Shown one piece after another: positions 10,071 to 21,200 of a stretch of DNA of 25,805 bases. Location: contig CAMPET010000386.1 in the NCBI GenBank assembly GCA_946803715.1, forward strand, positions 1,525-27,329, written 5' to 3'. The notes under the pieces are model-generated. The model did not search any database. It was not told where the DNA came from and saw only the letters and a program-made list of their open reading frames with translations. Every line of letters starts with the position of its first letter. Positions within the stretch are counted from its first letter, which is position 1. The position numbers were made by a program, and so were the translations under genes. The stretch is from Beroe ovata (taxonomy: Eukaryota; Ctenophora; Nuda; Beroida; Beroidae).

Positions 10071-13000
10071 ATGGATGGGGATTTGAGTACGCCACATCAT
10101 GTCCAAGCACTGGAGAGATTCCTTGATATTTCAAGGCTTCTCTCAAAGGTGGAGGAAGTAATGGTAGATCCAATATCAACAATAAGATATTCGTGGTAAG
10201 TGAAGTCTGTCTTAATGAATATGAGGTGGGAGTCAGGAGGATGGTGAGATATATTCATAAATCCTATTCAGATTCATATAACATTAAGTTCCCATCCAGG
10301 AGAGCCCAAGACACATCAAATCCTGATTCTATTCTCATTGACCGTGGTATGTGTCTTTGATGAATCCAGTCTGGTGTTACAATACTACAACTAATTTTTG
10401 CTTAACAGTGTTACACCACTGTGTTCTGGGTGTTGTTTACAATGCACAATTTAACACAATGTGCGTTTATCAGATTACAAGAGTGATGAGAAGTTTCTGT
10501 ATGATACCAGTGAGTTATCAGAGGAGACTAGATGGATGCATGACGTGCTTATGTCAGACAGGTTTTGAAAACCCTCCATCTCATACAAACATTTCCACTG
10601 CCAAAAATGCTGCTCATTACTCATAAAGATTCTAGTGCAAACTGCAATAAGTTATGAGATATTCTAATAGTCAGAAAGTGGTCGCATGGGGGCAAAATAA
10701 GGTCATAAAGTGATCACCAGGGGGTCACCAGGGGCTCGCCAGGGGGTCAGAAGGAAGTCAGCAGGTAGTCATTGATATGCTTTCATACGACCGTTTATGG
10801 TTTAGTGAGTTAAGTAGGCACAGTACAGCAGGTGCCTCAAGAACCGCTCAAGAACTATGAAGCTATCACGGATAATTTTGCATCAGTAGAGGTTTACGAA
10901 GTTGCACATCCTGAGAGTTTTTCAAGAAAAGTAAAGTCGGAGGTTGCAAGTGAATCTACATCAACAACAACAACAGAAACAACAACAACAACAACAACAA
11001 CAGCAACAACAGCGGCGGAGAAAACAACTACAGGAACAACTTTAACAACTGAAACGGAACCTGTTACCCGAGTTCAACTTACTCAATCAGCAGGTCCAGC
11101 AGATGAGATGCGAAGTGGACAACATGTACCACTGATACCAGTGTTGCAAGACGGTCAACATCAGCCAGCACATCTGTGTCAACATCCACCCAGACACAGA
11201 AGATCGTATCCAACTGATGTCCAGGCAATGACATCGGCGTTCCACTCTAATGAACAACCCTCACCGGATGAAATGAGGAAAATGTCTAATGATTTGGACA
11301 TGGACTATAAAAGACATGGTTTTTCAATCAGAGAATGATGAAGTGGAGAAAAGAAAACTCTCTGGAGCCTAGGGCAAAAAACGGACTATTTGAAAATCGA
11401 TCAATCAATTATCAATTTTGTGAAAGAAGCCAACTAATTTCCTCATATAGTTGCTTGAAGTAGCAGCTGCATTTGCTGCATATCAACTGTACAATCTATA
11501 CTTACTCGTGAACTTTAACTTCAATAATATCGACTTCACTCGTCTCATTTCGATGATACTAGATTGCATTGCTATGATGAGACAACGCCAGTTAACGTTG
11601 ACGTCTGTATGACTATACTTCTGCTGACTGTTTCATAACACACCCTGTACAATAATCCCTGTTGTTACAGTTCGGATAGTAGTGAGGAGGAGGAAATGAA
11701 TCCACAGGTAATGAGGAGGATGTTGAAGAAACACAAGCAGATGAAGAAAACACGAGACCAGACTCGACACCAACCGGTAATAACATTACTACTTGAGGGG
11801 GCAGAGTTTAGCTCAACCTTTTCATTGCTACGCCATAATTGGCGAGAAGTTCACATTTTGTTTCAATTTTCCTCCAACCCGGCCAGCAATCAGCTTGCCT
11901 TGACGCAACTCTTTCAAATTGTTCCTATCGTGACGTCAGTGGATCTCGTTGATTTTGCCTCGAACCGTTCCTCCCGTCGTCAAAAGCTTGATTGTAAACT
12001 CCACAGCTACACTTGTAGGATGTAATAGTTAGTTTAACTTTATAGCGAGGTTAGCAATGTTTACTAAATATCGTGTACATCTGCAGATCTCCTACTCTGG
12101 ATACAGCTCCTCAATTCTCGCTACAGACTTACCTGACTTCCACTTTGGTACGTGTTTTTTTGTAGTTGGGATCATTGTGATGTTTGACTTGCGTTATTTT
12201 AAATAGGGTATTTATAGATACCAACTTCTACTTGCTATTTTATAAAAACTCAGTAATCAGCAGCTTGCATCATTCAGAATTCCCCTCGATCGACTATTCC
12301 AACAAAACACGAAGAGAGAAGCGACCGGTTGGTGCGAAGCGACGCTCAAGTGAAGTAGACTCCCTGACAATCACTGATATGATCGAAGCTCTCCATTCAC
12401 GATGTGTAAGTACACACTTTCTCATCAATTTGCACTGCAACTTGTCGTAGGGAATGTCCTTGTTTTTAATTGCACCATCATCATAAGCCTGGTTAGCTCA
12501 GTCGGTAGAGCATCAGACTTTTAATCTGAGGGTCACGGGTTCGAGTCCCGTATCAGGCTGAACAACTTTTGTCTCCTAACATGGTTAAAATACAAGAGTC
12601 CACGGTATTACTCCCTATTTTCCGCCCCAAATATTCGTAACTCATCTCGCGTTAGATACTATTTTGATAGCTAACTACTTAGATTCATATCACATGCCAA
12701 CCTTGAAATGTGGACATGTTCTTATCTATCTATGTATCATATTGTCAGTGAATCATAACACCAACAAATAAACAACTCATATCTGAGCTGCTGACTTACG
12801 CGAGCATAGCCCGTTGAATTGTAGGTGGCTCAGTGTCAATTGTTGGCTAAGAATCTCGACATTTGCCCTTGTGTATCATTTTCGTGAAACAGCACGCGAG
12901 CGTCGAACGACATTTTACAGACTGCGTTCGCGCGTCTTTCCAAATTACGTGAACAAAAATGAGATATTTGGCTTAGTGCCAGAGAATTTGTTGGTGAATG

Positions 13001-14415
13001 GAGATGCTGACCATTAACCAATGTTAATTACAATGACTATGCGTTCATTGTAACCACTGCATGACTGTGAAGTAGAAATTTGCTGCCACCACTGCATGAC
13101 TATGACGTGGGTTTTTGTTGACACCAGTGTGTCATAGCACTGATAATCACGTATTTTCAGGTATCCGAAGAGGTTGAGATTACACCACCCCAGCTGTAAG
13201 ATATCACTCTTATCAAGTATCCATTTCCCAACTTCACCACCTTTTGAATGTCCGATAATCTCAAATCTGTCAGGCTATTCGAGTGCGATGGTCCACTGCT
13301 GAAGCGGCCCAAGTACACAAAAACCACGCCCAAGATATGGGATGAGGCTATGGGAGAAGTTCTGGTGAGGGCAAATGAGCGAATATCACGACTTGAGCGA
13401 TGCAGATCACAGCGTAGTCAGGTTAGCAATCATCAGGGAGTTGATTCAATGTCGGAAAACCCTGAAATCAATGATTGCAGCTGTATTATACATCGTACAA
13501 TCAATGATTGCAGCAGTATTATACATTGTACGATCAATGATTGCAGCTGTATTATACATTGTACCATCATTGCAGTTGTGTGGCGAGGTTCGAACGAGAG
13601 CGTTGGAGGTGAAAGCACACCTGAAACCGATCTCACCTGACACGCCTTTCGATCAAACCAATAATGAAATGTCAGTAGATCAAGCGCCGGAATCATCAGT
13701 TGTGCATGAGTCAGGAAATGAACTATCAAAACATGAATCAGAAATCGCTAGTGCCGAACAGACTGGAAATAGTGAATCAGAGGCGCATGGGTGTCTTGAA
13801 GAACCGAATGAAGTGCCTCATTCACCATGTTCAATTCATGAGGAATCAATATCGGACAATACCTACTGTGGGAATAGGGAAGTTGCAGGGAATGGGCCGG
13901 AGCAAGCGGAAACGCCAGTTATTGTCGTAAACAATAGCTCCGAGGATCAGCATGAAGGAGCATCGAAAGAGGAGGCTGGTAAAGTTGTATGCCAGGAAAA
14001 ACTAGACGCTGAATCATCTGATAGCATCGAAATCGGAGAACGAGCCCTTAAAACGGAAGTTCCGCTGGTATCAGTGTCTCGCCCGGATGATGATCAGTCC
14101 AAGACTGGAGTTCAGGCAAAAACAGTATCCGAGGGATCGGAAATCATCGGACAAGTCGAGATCGGGGGAAATCAAACGCGCAATGAAACACAGGTCGAAG
14201 AGAAGAAGGAAATGGGAGAATGTGAGCAGGAGACTGTGATTCCCGAGGAAACAGCAGATACTGGAAAAGTGGAAGATTCTAGCAATGATCATAACTTAAC
14301 TTGCGATAATGAAGGGAATAATGTAGGCATGGGAGATAGTTTTGCTTGTGGGAAAGCAGAAATTACATGCAGAGTTGATGAGGACGAAATTGGACATAAC
14401 GATATTTCTTCTTGA
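10071..14415 (+). CDS. Unrecognised acidic, probably nuclear protein, 9 exons; INO80 N-terminus-like start
   Basis: Exons: 10071-10195 (an acceptor at 10062 suggests a 5'UTR intron), 10300-10346, 10474-10561, 11671-11776, 12087-12147, 12278-12405, 13161-13195, 13274-13421, 13576-14415. All borders are GT-AG and all eight phase joins agree, giving about 525 aa. The first about 110 residues have an ALERFLDISRLLSKV helix, then FLYDTSEL, RWMHDVLMSDSSDSSEEEE and a basic helix (RRMLKKHKQMKK). This order resembles the N-terminal part of INO80 before its DBINO domain (recalled, not searched). No DBINO or Snf2 ATPase follows. Residues about 115-240 include basic stretches, DSLTITDMIEALHSR and a coiled-coil-like VRANERISRLERC. 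The last exon (280 codons) is Glu/Ser/Asp-rich and probably disordered. Poly(A) signals AATAAA lie at 14880 and 14915. The exon chain is well supported; the function is not known. Confidence 0.72.
10814..11338 (+). other. Open frame with poly-threonine tract inside an intron; status unclear
   Basis: An open frame of about 170 codons inside intron 3 of the plus-strand gene (10562-11670), with no ATG near its start. Its middle is an (ACA/CAA)n microsatellite at about 10961-11045 that reads Thr-rich in this frame and Gln-rich in the next, where it is closed by TAA on both sides. A possible acceptor (acagcag) precedes GTG at 10832, but none in this frame has the phase needed to join the preceding exon (phase 2). 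The direct join 10561 to 11671 is in phase, so this is unlikely to be a constitutive exon. It may be a cassette of another transcript, a decayed exon or chance. Confidence 0.25.
11777..12086. other. Intron of the plus-strand gene
   Basis: 310 bases between the donor after 11776 and the acceptor before 12087. Nothing further recognised. Confidence 0.6.
12406..13160. other. Intron of the plus-strand gene hosting tRNA-Lys
   Basis: Apart from the tRNA at 12487-12559 I see no gene. Open frames on both strands near 12.8-13.0 kb overlap each other and show no domain. Confidence 0.55.
12487..12559 (+). tRNA. tRNA-Lys (TTT)
   Basis: Full cloverleaf: acceptor GCCTGGT/ATCAGGC with one G-T pair, D-stem GCTC/GAGC, anticodon stem TCAGA/TCTGA with loop CTTTTAA (anticodon TTT), T-stem ACGGG/CCCGT with loop TTCGAGT. 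No intron. A TTTT run 7 bases downstream (12566-12569) fits Pol III termination. The discriminator base appears to be T, where animal tRNA-Lys normally has G. It lies inside the intron 12406-13160 of the plus-strand gene, same strand. Confidence 0.95.
13467..13575 (+). repeat. 33-bp tandem repeat (3 copies plus remnant) filling the end of an intron
   Basis: Unit atcaatgattgcagctgtat plus tatacattgtacN, at 13467, 13500 and 13533, followed by a shortened atcattgcag that forms the real acceptor at 13575. Each unit carries its own attgcag. It lies in the 154-bp last intron (13422-13575) of the plus-strand gene. Confidence 0.9.
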
Positions 14416-14879
14416 ACAAATATTTCGGATTTGTATGATAATTGAATTCTAGCAGGTGATGACAATTGATGAATCTTGGGTGAAAGTTTTACTTAAAATC
14501 ATCATGACCCTCGATAACATTAGGTCGTTTAATTTGTTGATGTACGTAATATCTGTGATAGTGTGATGGTTGTGCCGCGCATCATTTGCGATTGATTCGG
14601 CCGCCACGCGCGCGCGGCAAAGTCAACACTCGCTGAAAAAAAAGTTGGATTGTTGTGACGTTCTGCAGCAGCGCGCTACGTGAACGCACCATGAAATAGT
14701 GACGGGCTCAGACGACGCGCGCGTTCAAACGTTCCCTCATTCCTACACATTGATGCATCCTGCTAGACAATTAACAACACGAATTAACAGCTGTACATCA
14801 AATAATTGTTAATTACAGAGAATATTCCTTAATGATCGTAGTCAATCGTAGTAAACATTTAAGACGAGAGAAGTAAAGG

Positions 14880-14920
14880 AATAAAGATTAAGGAATGAAA
14901 TCCTATCAGTCGTCAATAAA
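14880..14920 (+). terminator. Polyadenylation signals for the plus-strand gene
   Basis: AATAAA at 14880-14885 and 14915-14920, about 470-500 bases after the stop codon at 14415. Confidence 0.45.
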
Positions 14921-15004
14921 GTATAAAGCTTGGAAAATTTGCTTCCATGAGGGGCTTGTTAAGCAAGAACTACCCATTTTTAGGAAACTCGAAGAAGTAC
15001 ATAT

Positions 15005-15010
15005 TTTATT
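15005..15010 (-). terminator. Polyadenylation signal for DZANK1
   Basis: TTTATT on the plus strand reads AATAAA on the minus strand, about 205 bases after the DZANK1 stop codon. Confidence 0.45.
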
Positions 15011-15215
15011 GACAAGACAAATACTGTTAAATAATGATTCATTAATCATGCAGTAGGCAGCGAAGTAAGTTAATACTCCGTCAAATCAATATTATGAAAA
15101 AATTAACGCTTTCCAAACTAGCAATACTTATAAACGTGTTATTTACAAATTCACAGCATATAATTTACAAGTGCCCCTCAACAACAACACTTTGCTCGTC
15201 CCTTAGCGTAGATAA

Positions 15216-18200
15216 TTACTTAATGCCGAGTAAATTAGATCCCATTGATGCAGTGAATAGCTGTACTGCTCTCTGGTTATGGCGCTGTCTCGCAACATCA
15301 AGTGCACTGTTACCAGAGGAGTTAGGTACAAGGAAGTCAGCGCCTCGCTCCACTAGGTACTTGACAATGTCCTGTGCACCTTGTGTTACGGCAATGTGGA
15401 GCGGTGTGTCTTTGGTAGAGGGAACCTGGCGTGGAGGACGGGAGTGAGTGGGAGTAGAAAAGTGGGAGTAGGATAGTGGGACAGTGGGAGTAGAAAAGTG
15501 GGAGTGGGAGTGCAAAAGTGGGACTGTGGGAGTGTAAAACTGAGAGTGGGAGTAGAAAACTGGGAGTGGGAGTACAAAAGTGGGAGTGGGAGTGCAAAAG
15601 TGGGACTGTGGGAGTATGAAACTGAGACTGTGGCAGTACAAAAGTGGAACTGTGGGAACTGGTTAGAAAAGACAAAAGTGAGGAGGGAAAGATGAATGGA
15701 TGGGAAGAGAGAGGGAGTTGTGATTTCTACTTCTCATTTCTATTTGGAAGATTAGGCAAATAAAAGGCATATTATCATCATGATCATTGTGGAGTGAGGC
15801 GTACTATTCTCACGTTACGTGACCCAATCTTCCCTGACACTATCTAATAAGACATTTCAGTTCTCAGAGTAGAAGAGGGGCGCGCAACGTGTGCACAAAG
15901 CGTACCGACAAAATGTGACAAAATGTTCCCGGTAACACAGCTTTTCTAGTTCACAGAAGGCGTGATGTTTTGATCAGAGATATTAGATGATCTTACTTAC
16001 AAAACATACGGCAAGAGAATCACATGACAGCAATTAGCAACCCACGCGACATAGCCCCATAGCAACACACGTGACATAGCAACCCGTGTGACATAGCAAC
16101 CCGCGTGACATAGCAACCCGCGTGACATAGCGACACACGTGACATAGCAACCCACGTGACATAGCGACACACGTGACATAGTAACACACGTGACATAGCA
16201 ACCCGCGTGACATAGCAACCCACGTGACATAGTAACACACGTGATCGTACCGTATATTCGGTGTCTGCTCCAGCGTGAGTCAGCGCTTTGAAGGCTCCGC
16301 AGTGCTTGTTCTTGGCAGCTATACACAACACGGACACTCCTCCCGAGTTTTTGGTGTTGGGATCTGCGCCTTGCCCTGCGGTTGCGTCACGTGTATTACT
16401 TAATGATAATTAATAGTAATTAATTAGTCACTACCACGTGATTTGTTATGATTTATCGCGTGTTCATGTGTCCACCACCCTCTCCCTACCACTAGAAGAA
16501 GATACAGATGTTAACAAGGACTAGAGCAGTCAGAAAACGAGCGTACAAACGCCAAATGATGGGCATACGTCATGTGTAGTAAATTATTTTGACTTAAAGT
16601 ACACTTAACATTGATGTTAGGTACACTGTATGTGAAATATGTAACCGTAAATTTATGACCAAATTATGGTTGGACCTCACTTTGACCTAGTTGAGTCGAG
16701 AGATTTCTTGAGGACATGCCTATCTTATCATTGACACTCAGCATTATTAACGAATAGGTAATTAATGATATGCATTGCATCTTAAACAAGAATTATGCAG
16801 TGGAAGGGAAAGTTTTATGAACCTAATCGAAATCGCCGTCAATCTCTTAAACGTCAATTCGATACCTACTGTAATTTAATCACGTTAATACAGCACAAAT
16901 GTCTGTAGGTACTTGAACCAGCCAAACGTTTGCGAATCTCTATCAACTTGCGCGCTTGTATAATTAAACCAATAATTCCATTAGTGTCTGTGACTCCAAT
17001 CCCATGTTTCACATGTGACAAAATCAGCAGCAAGGAGTATTCAGTGTCGAGTATGTTCATCTCTCCTGTGACTCTACATATTTTCCTTGACCACACCATC
17101 AGCGTTGTCCACAATCACCTCACCCCCTTCTTTCCTCATTCTCTTCCACCCAACCAAATTGAAGACGATGTAAGCGAGGGACGCCACAAGTCCCGAGAAG
17201 AGGGCGCAGCTGATGAACCAACTAACGGCGATAATGTCCCGGTCGAGGGACGACGTCACCAAGTCACAGGGTAACGGTGTGACCCCCCTCCCACACTCCA
17301 CTTCCTGGTACGAGCTGTAGTTGAGGGTCGCTACTCCGTAACCATGGTTACACTTGATGAGTACTCTCATACCTGCTAGGAAGAAGGGCAGCTTTTCCTC
17401 ATTGCGCGTCGTTCCTTCTGACACGGAGAGTTGTTCCAAGGAACATGTTTCTCCGTGAAGGTTGGGAAGGATGAACCTAACTTTGTCCAGATAACTAGTA
17501 TCCTCAACAGTAATCGTTTCGAAGTCAGTGTCAGCCTTTGCCTTGATGTCGAAAGTGCAGTCTTCCTCCTCATTCTTCTTGATGTATAAGAATCTGTCAG
17601 CCAATTCTGGAGCATGGCCCAATTGTCCAACATGTCTTGATCCAGATCTTGTGTACAATTCCAAATCTGGGTATTGAGACCCTTCTCCGTGACGTTTTCT
17701 CGGCGATATCTTGACCTCATTCCTACTATCCTCCCTATCCCGAGTTATATTCCAAGTATCTGCTTCAGCGCAATCTTTCCATGTGACCACATATCCCTTA
17801 TCCATGTGACCACCAATTCCTTCACTGGCGAACGTTTCTACTGACAAGCATTCACCCAGTTCGATACTCTTTATCAGTACAGCCCGATGAGAAGCCATCT
17901 GGATCACGCCGGACGTGTCGTGCACACACTCCAAACACGCCATGTTCCCAGCAACAACATCAAGCATTGGCGGTGGAGTTTCGTAGCTCATTAGTGCCTG
18001 GTGGAACAGTGAACATCTTCTCTGCCCATAATTGTAGACAAACGCTTCACAATCCTTTATCACTCTGCAATACTTCCAGCACTCGACTAGCCGGTCCAAA
18101 GTGAATTTCGTTATGAGGGTTCGGTGCGACACTTCGAACCTATTGACAATGCATGCTATGTTTAAGAGACCGTTATACTGGAATACCTCAGGATACTCAA

Positions 18201-21200
18201 CAGAGAGAATATCATTTCCGGCTGGAACATTCAGGTCTCCGTTAGTCTTGGGCGGGTCAATTCTGCCCCACCCTCCATCAAACGGGTTTTCTTCAGGTAT
18301 GATAGGCTGACGAAGTCCACTTAGGCCTCCCCTCAAAAAACTCTTCCCTGAACTTTTGCTTGACCCCTGTTTTGCTTTTTTGGGCTGTTGACGAGGACGA
18401 AATGTCATGAGCTCAAGTTTTGGTATTGCAGCTTTGGGTGGCCAAGGAGCGTCTCCGAAACTGTCCTTGTTGAAAGATCCAAGTTTCGGTACATCGCCGG
18501 AGTGTCTGGAGCCGGTCTGCACTGCCGTTAGGAACAGCCCCAAAAACAGGCAGGGCTGGAGGAACATATTATCACACACACACCAACACCAAGCGTCGCA
18601 GAGAAGTGAATTCTCATCATAGAGAGACGCACAGGCGGCATGGCAAATTAAAATCTTCACAACTTTAGCGACAAGAGAGCAATCACCGTCGCAATGAAAG
18701 TCAAAAAACTTGTTAACATCTCATTAAATTTGATTGTGTGTCTCTGAATTCAGCATCAGATCTGGCTGTTGGAGTTATTTAGCGTACTCTCTGCGCTGCT
18801 CGCATTTTTAGGGAAAATAATAGTAGTGACGCACAGAGACTGCATTGAAACGATAACAGTCATGCCGTACCCATATTTTCTAGGATTTTTGTATAAAATA
18901 TGAGATTGAAGTAAATTGGGGCATTGTTGTATATTTTGAATAGATGGTCCTATTCCAGGCTTTGGGAGGACCATCTTCTGGTGAAGAGAGTACGCGATCC
19001 AGGATGGTGAAAATATGAGCACACATCTTTTATACCTATGATTTTGAAGGGGCCTATGAACTCTTAACTCGCACTTAGGTCTATGATAGTCAATAAGCAG
19101 TTCCAGTCTGGACTTATCAAGGAGCACAATGTGTTTATTATAAAGGAGTAATGACGTGTTTACTTACCGAGTAAACGTGCAACACGTTGCTCGTCTCCCT
19201 CCTTAGTTACTTCTCCTAAAAGCTGTGAGTTGAGTTTCCCAATTCGCAACTCATGCATGTCTTTGGGTGTCTTTTTCTTGACAACCTGAGACATGAGAAT
19301 CCATTTAAGGGTATATATAATATACATATAAGGTACTATTATAGGCTTACAGACAGGACAATGAAGTACCTACACTCTCATCAACAAGAACACTGGAGAG
19401 TGGATAAACAAGAATTCGGGAATTTTCTCCGCCCGAAGTGGCGAGCCCATCAAAACGGGACGCGCGCCAAATTATTTAGAACCTGCCTTCTTAATCGAGC
19501 ATGATCCGAGATATAAGAATCCTCTAGAACTTTTAGATAGAGAGTCTACGTTAAGTGTTGCTGTTAGGAAGCGAACGTTGCTATTATAAGGTGTCTTCAC
19601 AAGAGAAAGGTTTGCTGTAGGTAATTTTCTCCTAGGGACAAGCACATTTCCCTATCATAGAGGCGCCGTTTCCAATTATCATTTTACTGTGTGTGCCAAT
19701 GAAACCGATGCCCGTGCCAGTGGCATACCGTGCCCCAAATTAAATTGGTCCATTAGATACGTCAGCATAAGCGTTGTCCGACGCTCAAAGTGGACCATAC
19801 TTTTATAAATGGCTTGTGACAAAGTGCAGCACTGTACGAGCACCATCTTCTATGAGTTTTAGGGTATAATTACAAGAGTAGTTCCATATAGCTTTGTGCT
19901 GCGCTCTGCAGTTCAGAAGTTCCGATTATGTATATTTTCATACCTATGCCTTCCTTCGTGATTTAAATTTGCAATTTCACAATTTCTGCTCTCCGATCTA
20001 TGGCACACCCAGATACGATTTTGACATTCCTAACACTCAGAGCAATGGGTACTGAGTAATGGGTACTGATTAGCCCCGAAAACTCCAAACTTTACTTGAT
20101 AAACGTTGATGTAAAACGTGATGTGCTACCACGTTTCTCATTTTGACACTTCTGCGTTGACAGTGGGTGGGGGAAACTGCGATATTTTGACATGTAAATT
20201 ATGAATCAGTATAATCATAAATATTCCTTGTTCATTAGTATGTCGAGAGTCTTAGCTTTGAACTTCCACGACATCTGCTCGCTTGAGCATTATTATTATC
20301 AACCTCCCTGGATTCTGCCTGATCTCCGTATTTTGAAACTCAGATATCCCCATGATAATAGCGACAGATGGAGCTGACAGGTGTCATATTTCCGGCAGTG
20401 GACACAGTTATTGGTTGTCTCATCAGTATCTGCATGGTGACCGGAACAAGTCTCAACATCGCTGCTCTCATCTTCTTCATATCCAAGACAGCAAGAAACA
20501 GGAACTCGGAGATATTCCGACGCATTTATACCGTCATATCCCTCAACGATTTCGTTATCTGCTCCGCCATGTTTCCCGTAACGGAGGCCGCATTTTCCGG
20601 CACCCGGCACAGTGACTTGTTCGAGGGCCGAGTTTTTTGCTCCGCATGGTTCGCGGTCTGGATTATCGTATACAACATGTCACTCGTCATGACAGCCATG
20701 CTCAGTCTGTCACGGTACATGCTCATCCGATACCCGAGATGTGGTCTCTACCAACCACGGCTAGTCTACATCATCCCCGGATCAGTGGTCCTAGTGCTCC
20801 TCACCATCCTCACCGCTAGTCTAGCCGGTGAGTTCTACCCCACTTACTATGAGGTGAGCATGTACTGCTTCTTCACACCACACCCCCGAACTCTCCCCGA
20901 CAATACTCTCCTCCAATCAACCCGGATAACGGCCATCCCCGCGGTAACGAACACCGTGGTATTCCTCATTTTTATCACGTGTTTCTCCATCATCACCTCC
21001 TCCTTCCTCCTCATTCTAGCCCGTCTCCGGCGATCTAGCGCCGTGGCGGCGAACGTGGGCGCCACATTGCGGCAACAACGAGCCGCTGCCGTCACCGTTT
21101 CCGTTGTGTCTCTGCTATTCCTCGTGTTCAATACCCCAGTCATGGGGATTCACGTGTATTTCCTCGTGAAAATTGTCCTCGTGGAACCACTCAGGGGCGA

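Larger units (their letters stand above)
14416..15215. other. Tail-to-tail intergenic region
   Basis: Holds the 3'UTR of the plus-strand gene and, on the other strand, of DZANK1. CpG-rich patches at about 14573-14725 (gccgccacgcgcgcgcggc) recall the blocks of the foldback element but no copy of it could be aligned by eye. Confidence 0.5.

Noticed and set aside
13375-13575. Hydrophobic MIAAVLYIV repeats as a possible three-pass membrane start of a 346-codon protein
   Set aside because: An in-phase intron (13422-13575) explains this stretch. The ATG at 13375 is in a different frame from the upstream exon, and the hydrophobic units are the 33-bp repeat read in one frame.
15337-15675. Minus-strand frames rich in Ser/Thr/Pro/His
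   Set aside because: Translation of the pyrimidine-rich minisatellite; the reading into DTPLHIAV is explained by the exon starting at 15425.
16020-16337. Open frames of 68-109 codons on the minus strand with repeated MSRxxLCHxGCYVT
   Set aside because: They simply translate the 17-bp minisatellite in several frames. Only the stretch overlapping 16251-16375 is real, as a DZANK1 ankyrin exon.
18756-19127. 123-codon minus-strand open frame
   Set aside because: No domain, no splice partner in phase that I could find, ordinary intronic composition.
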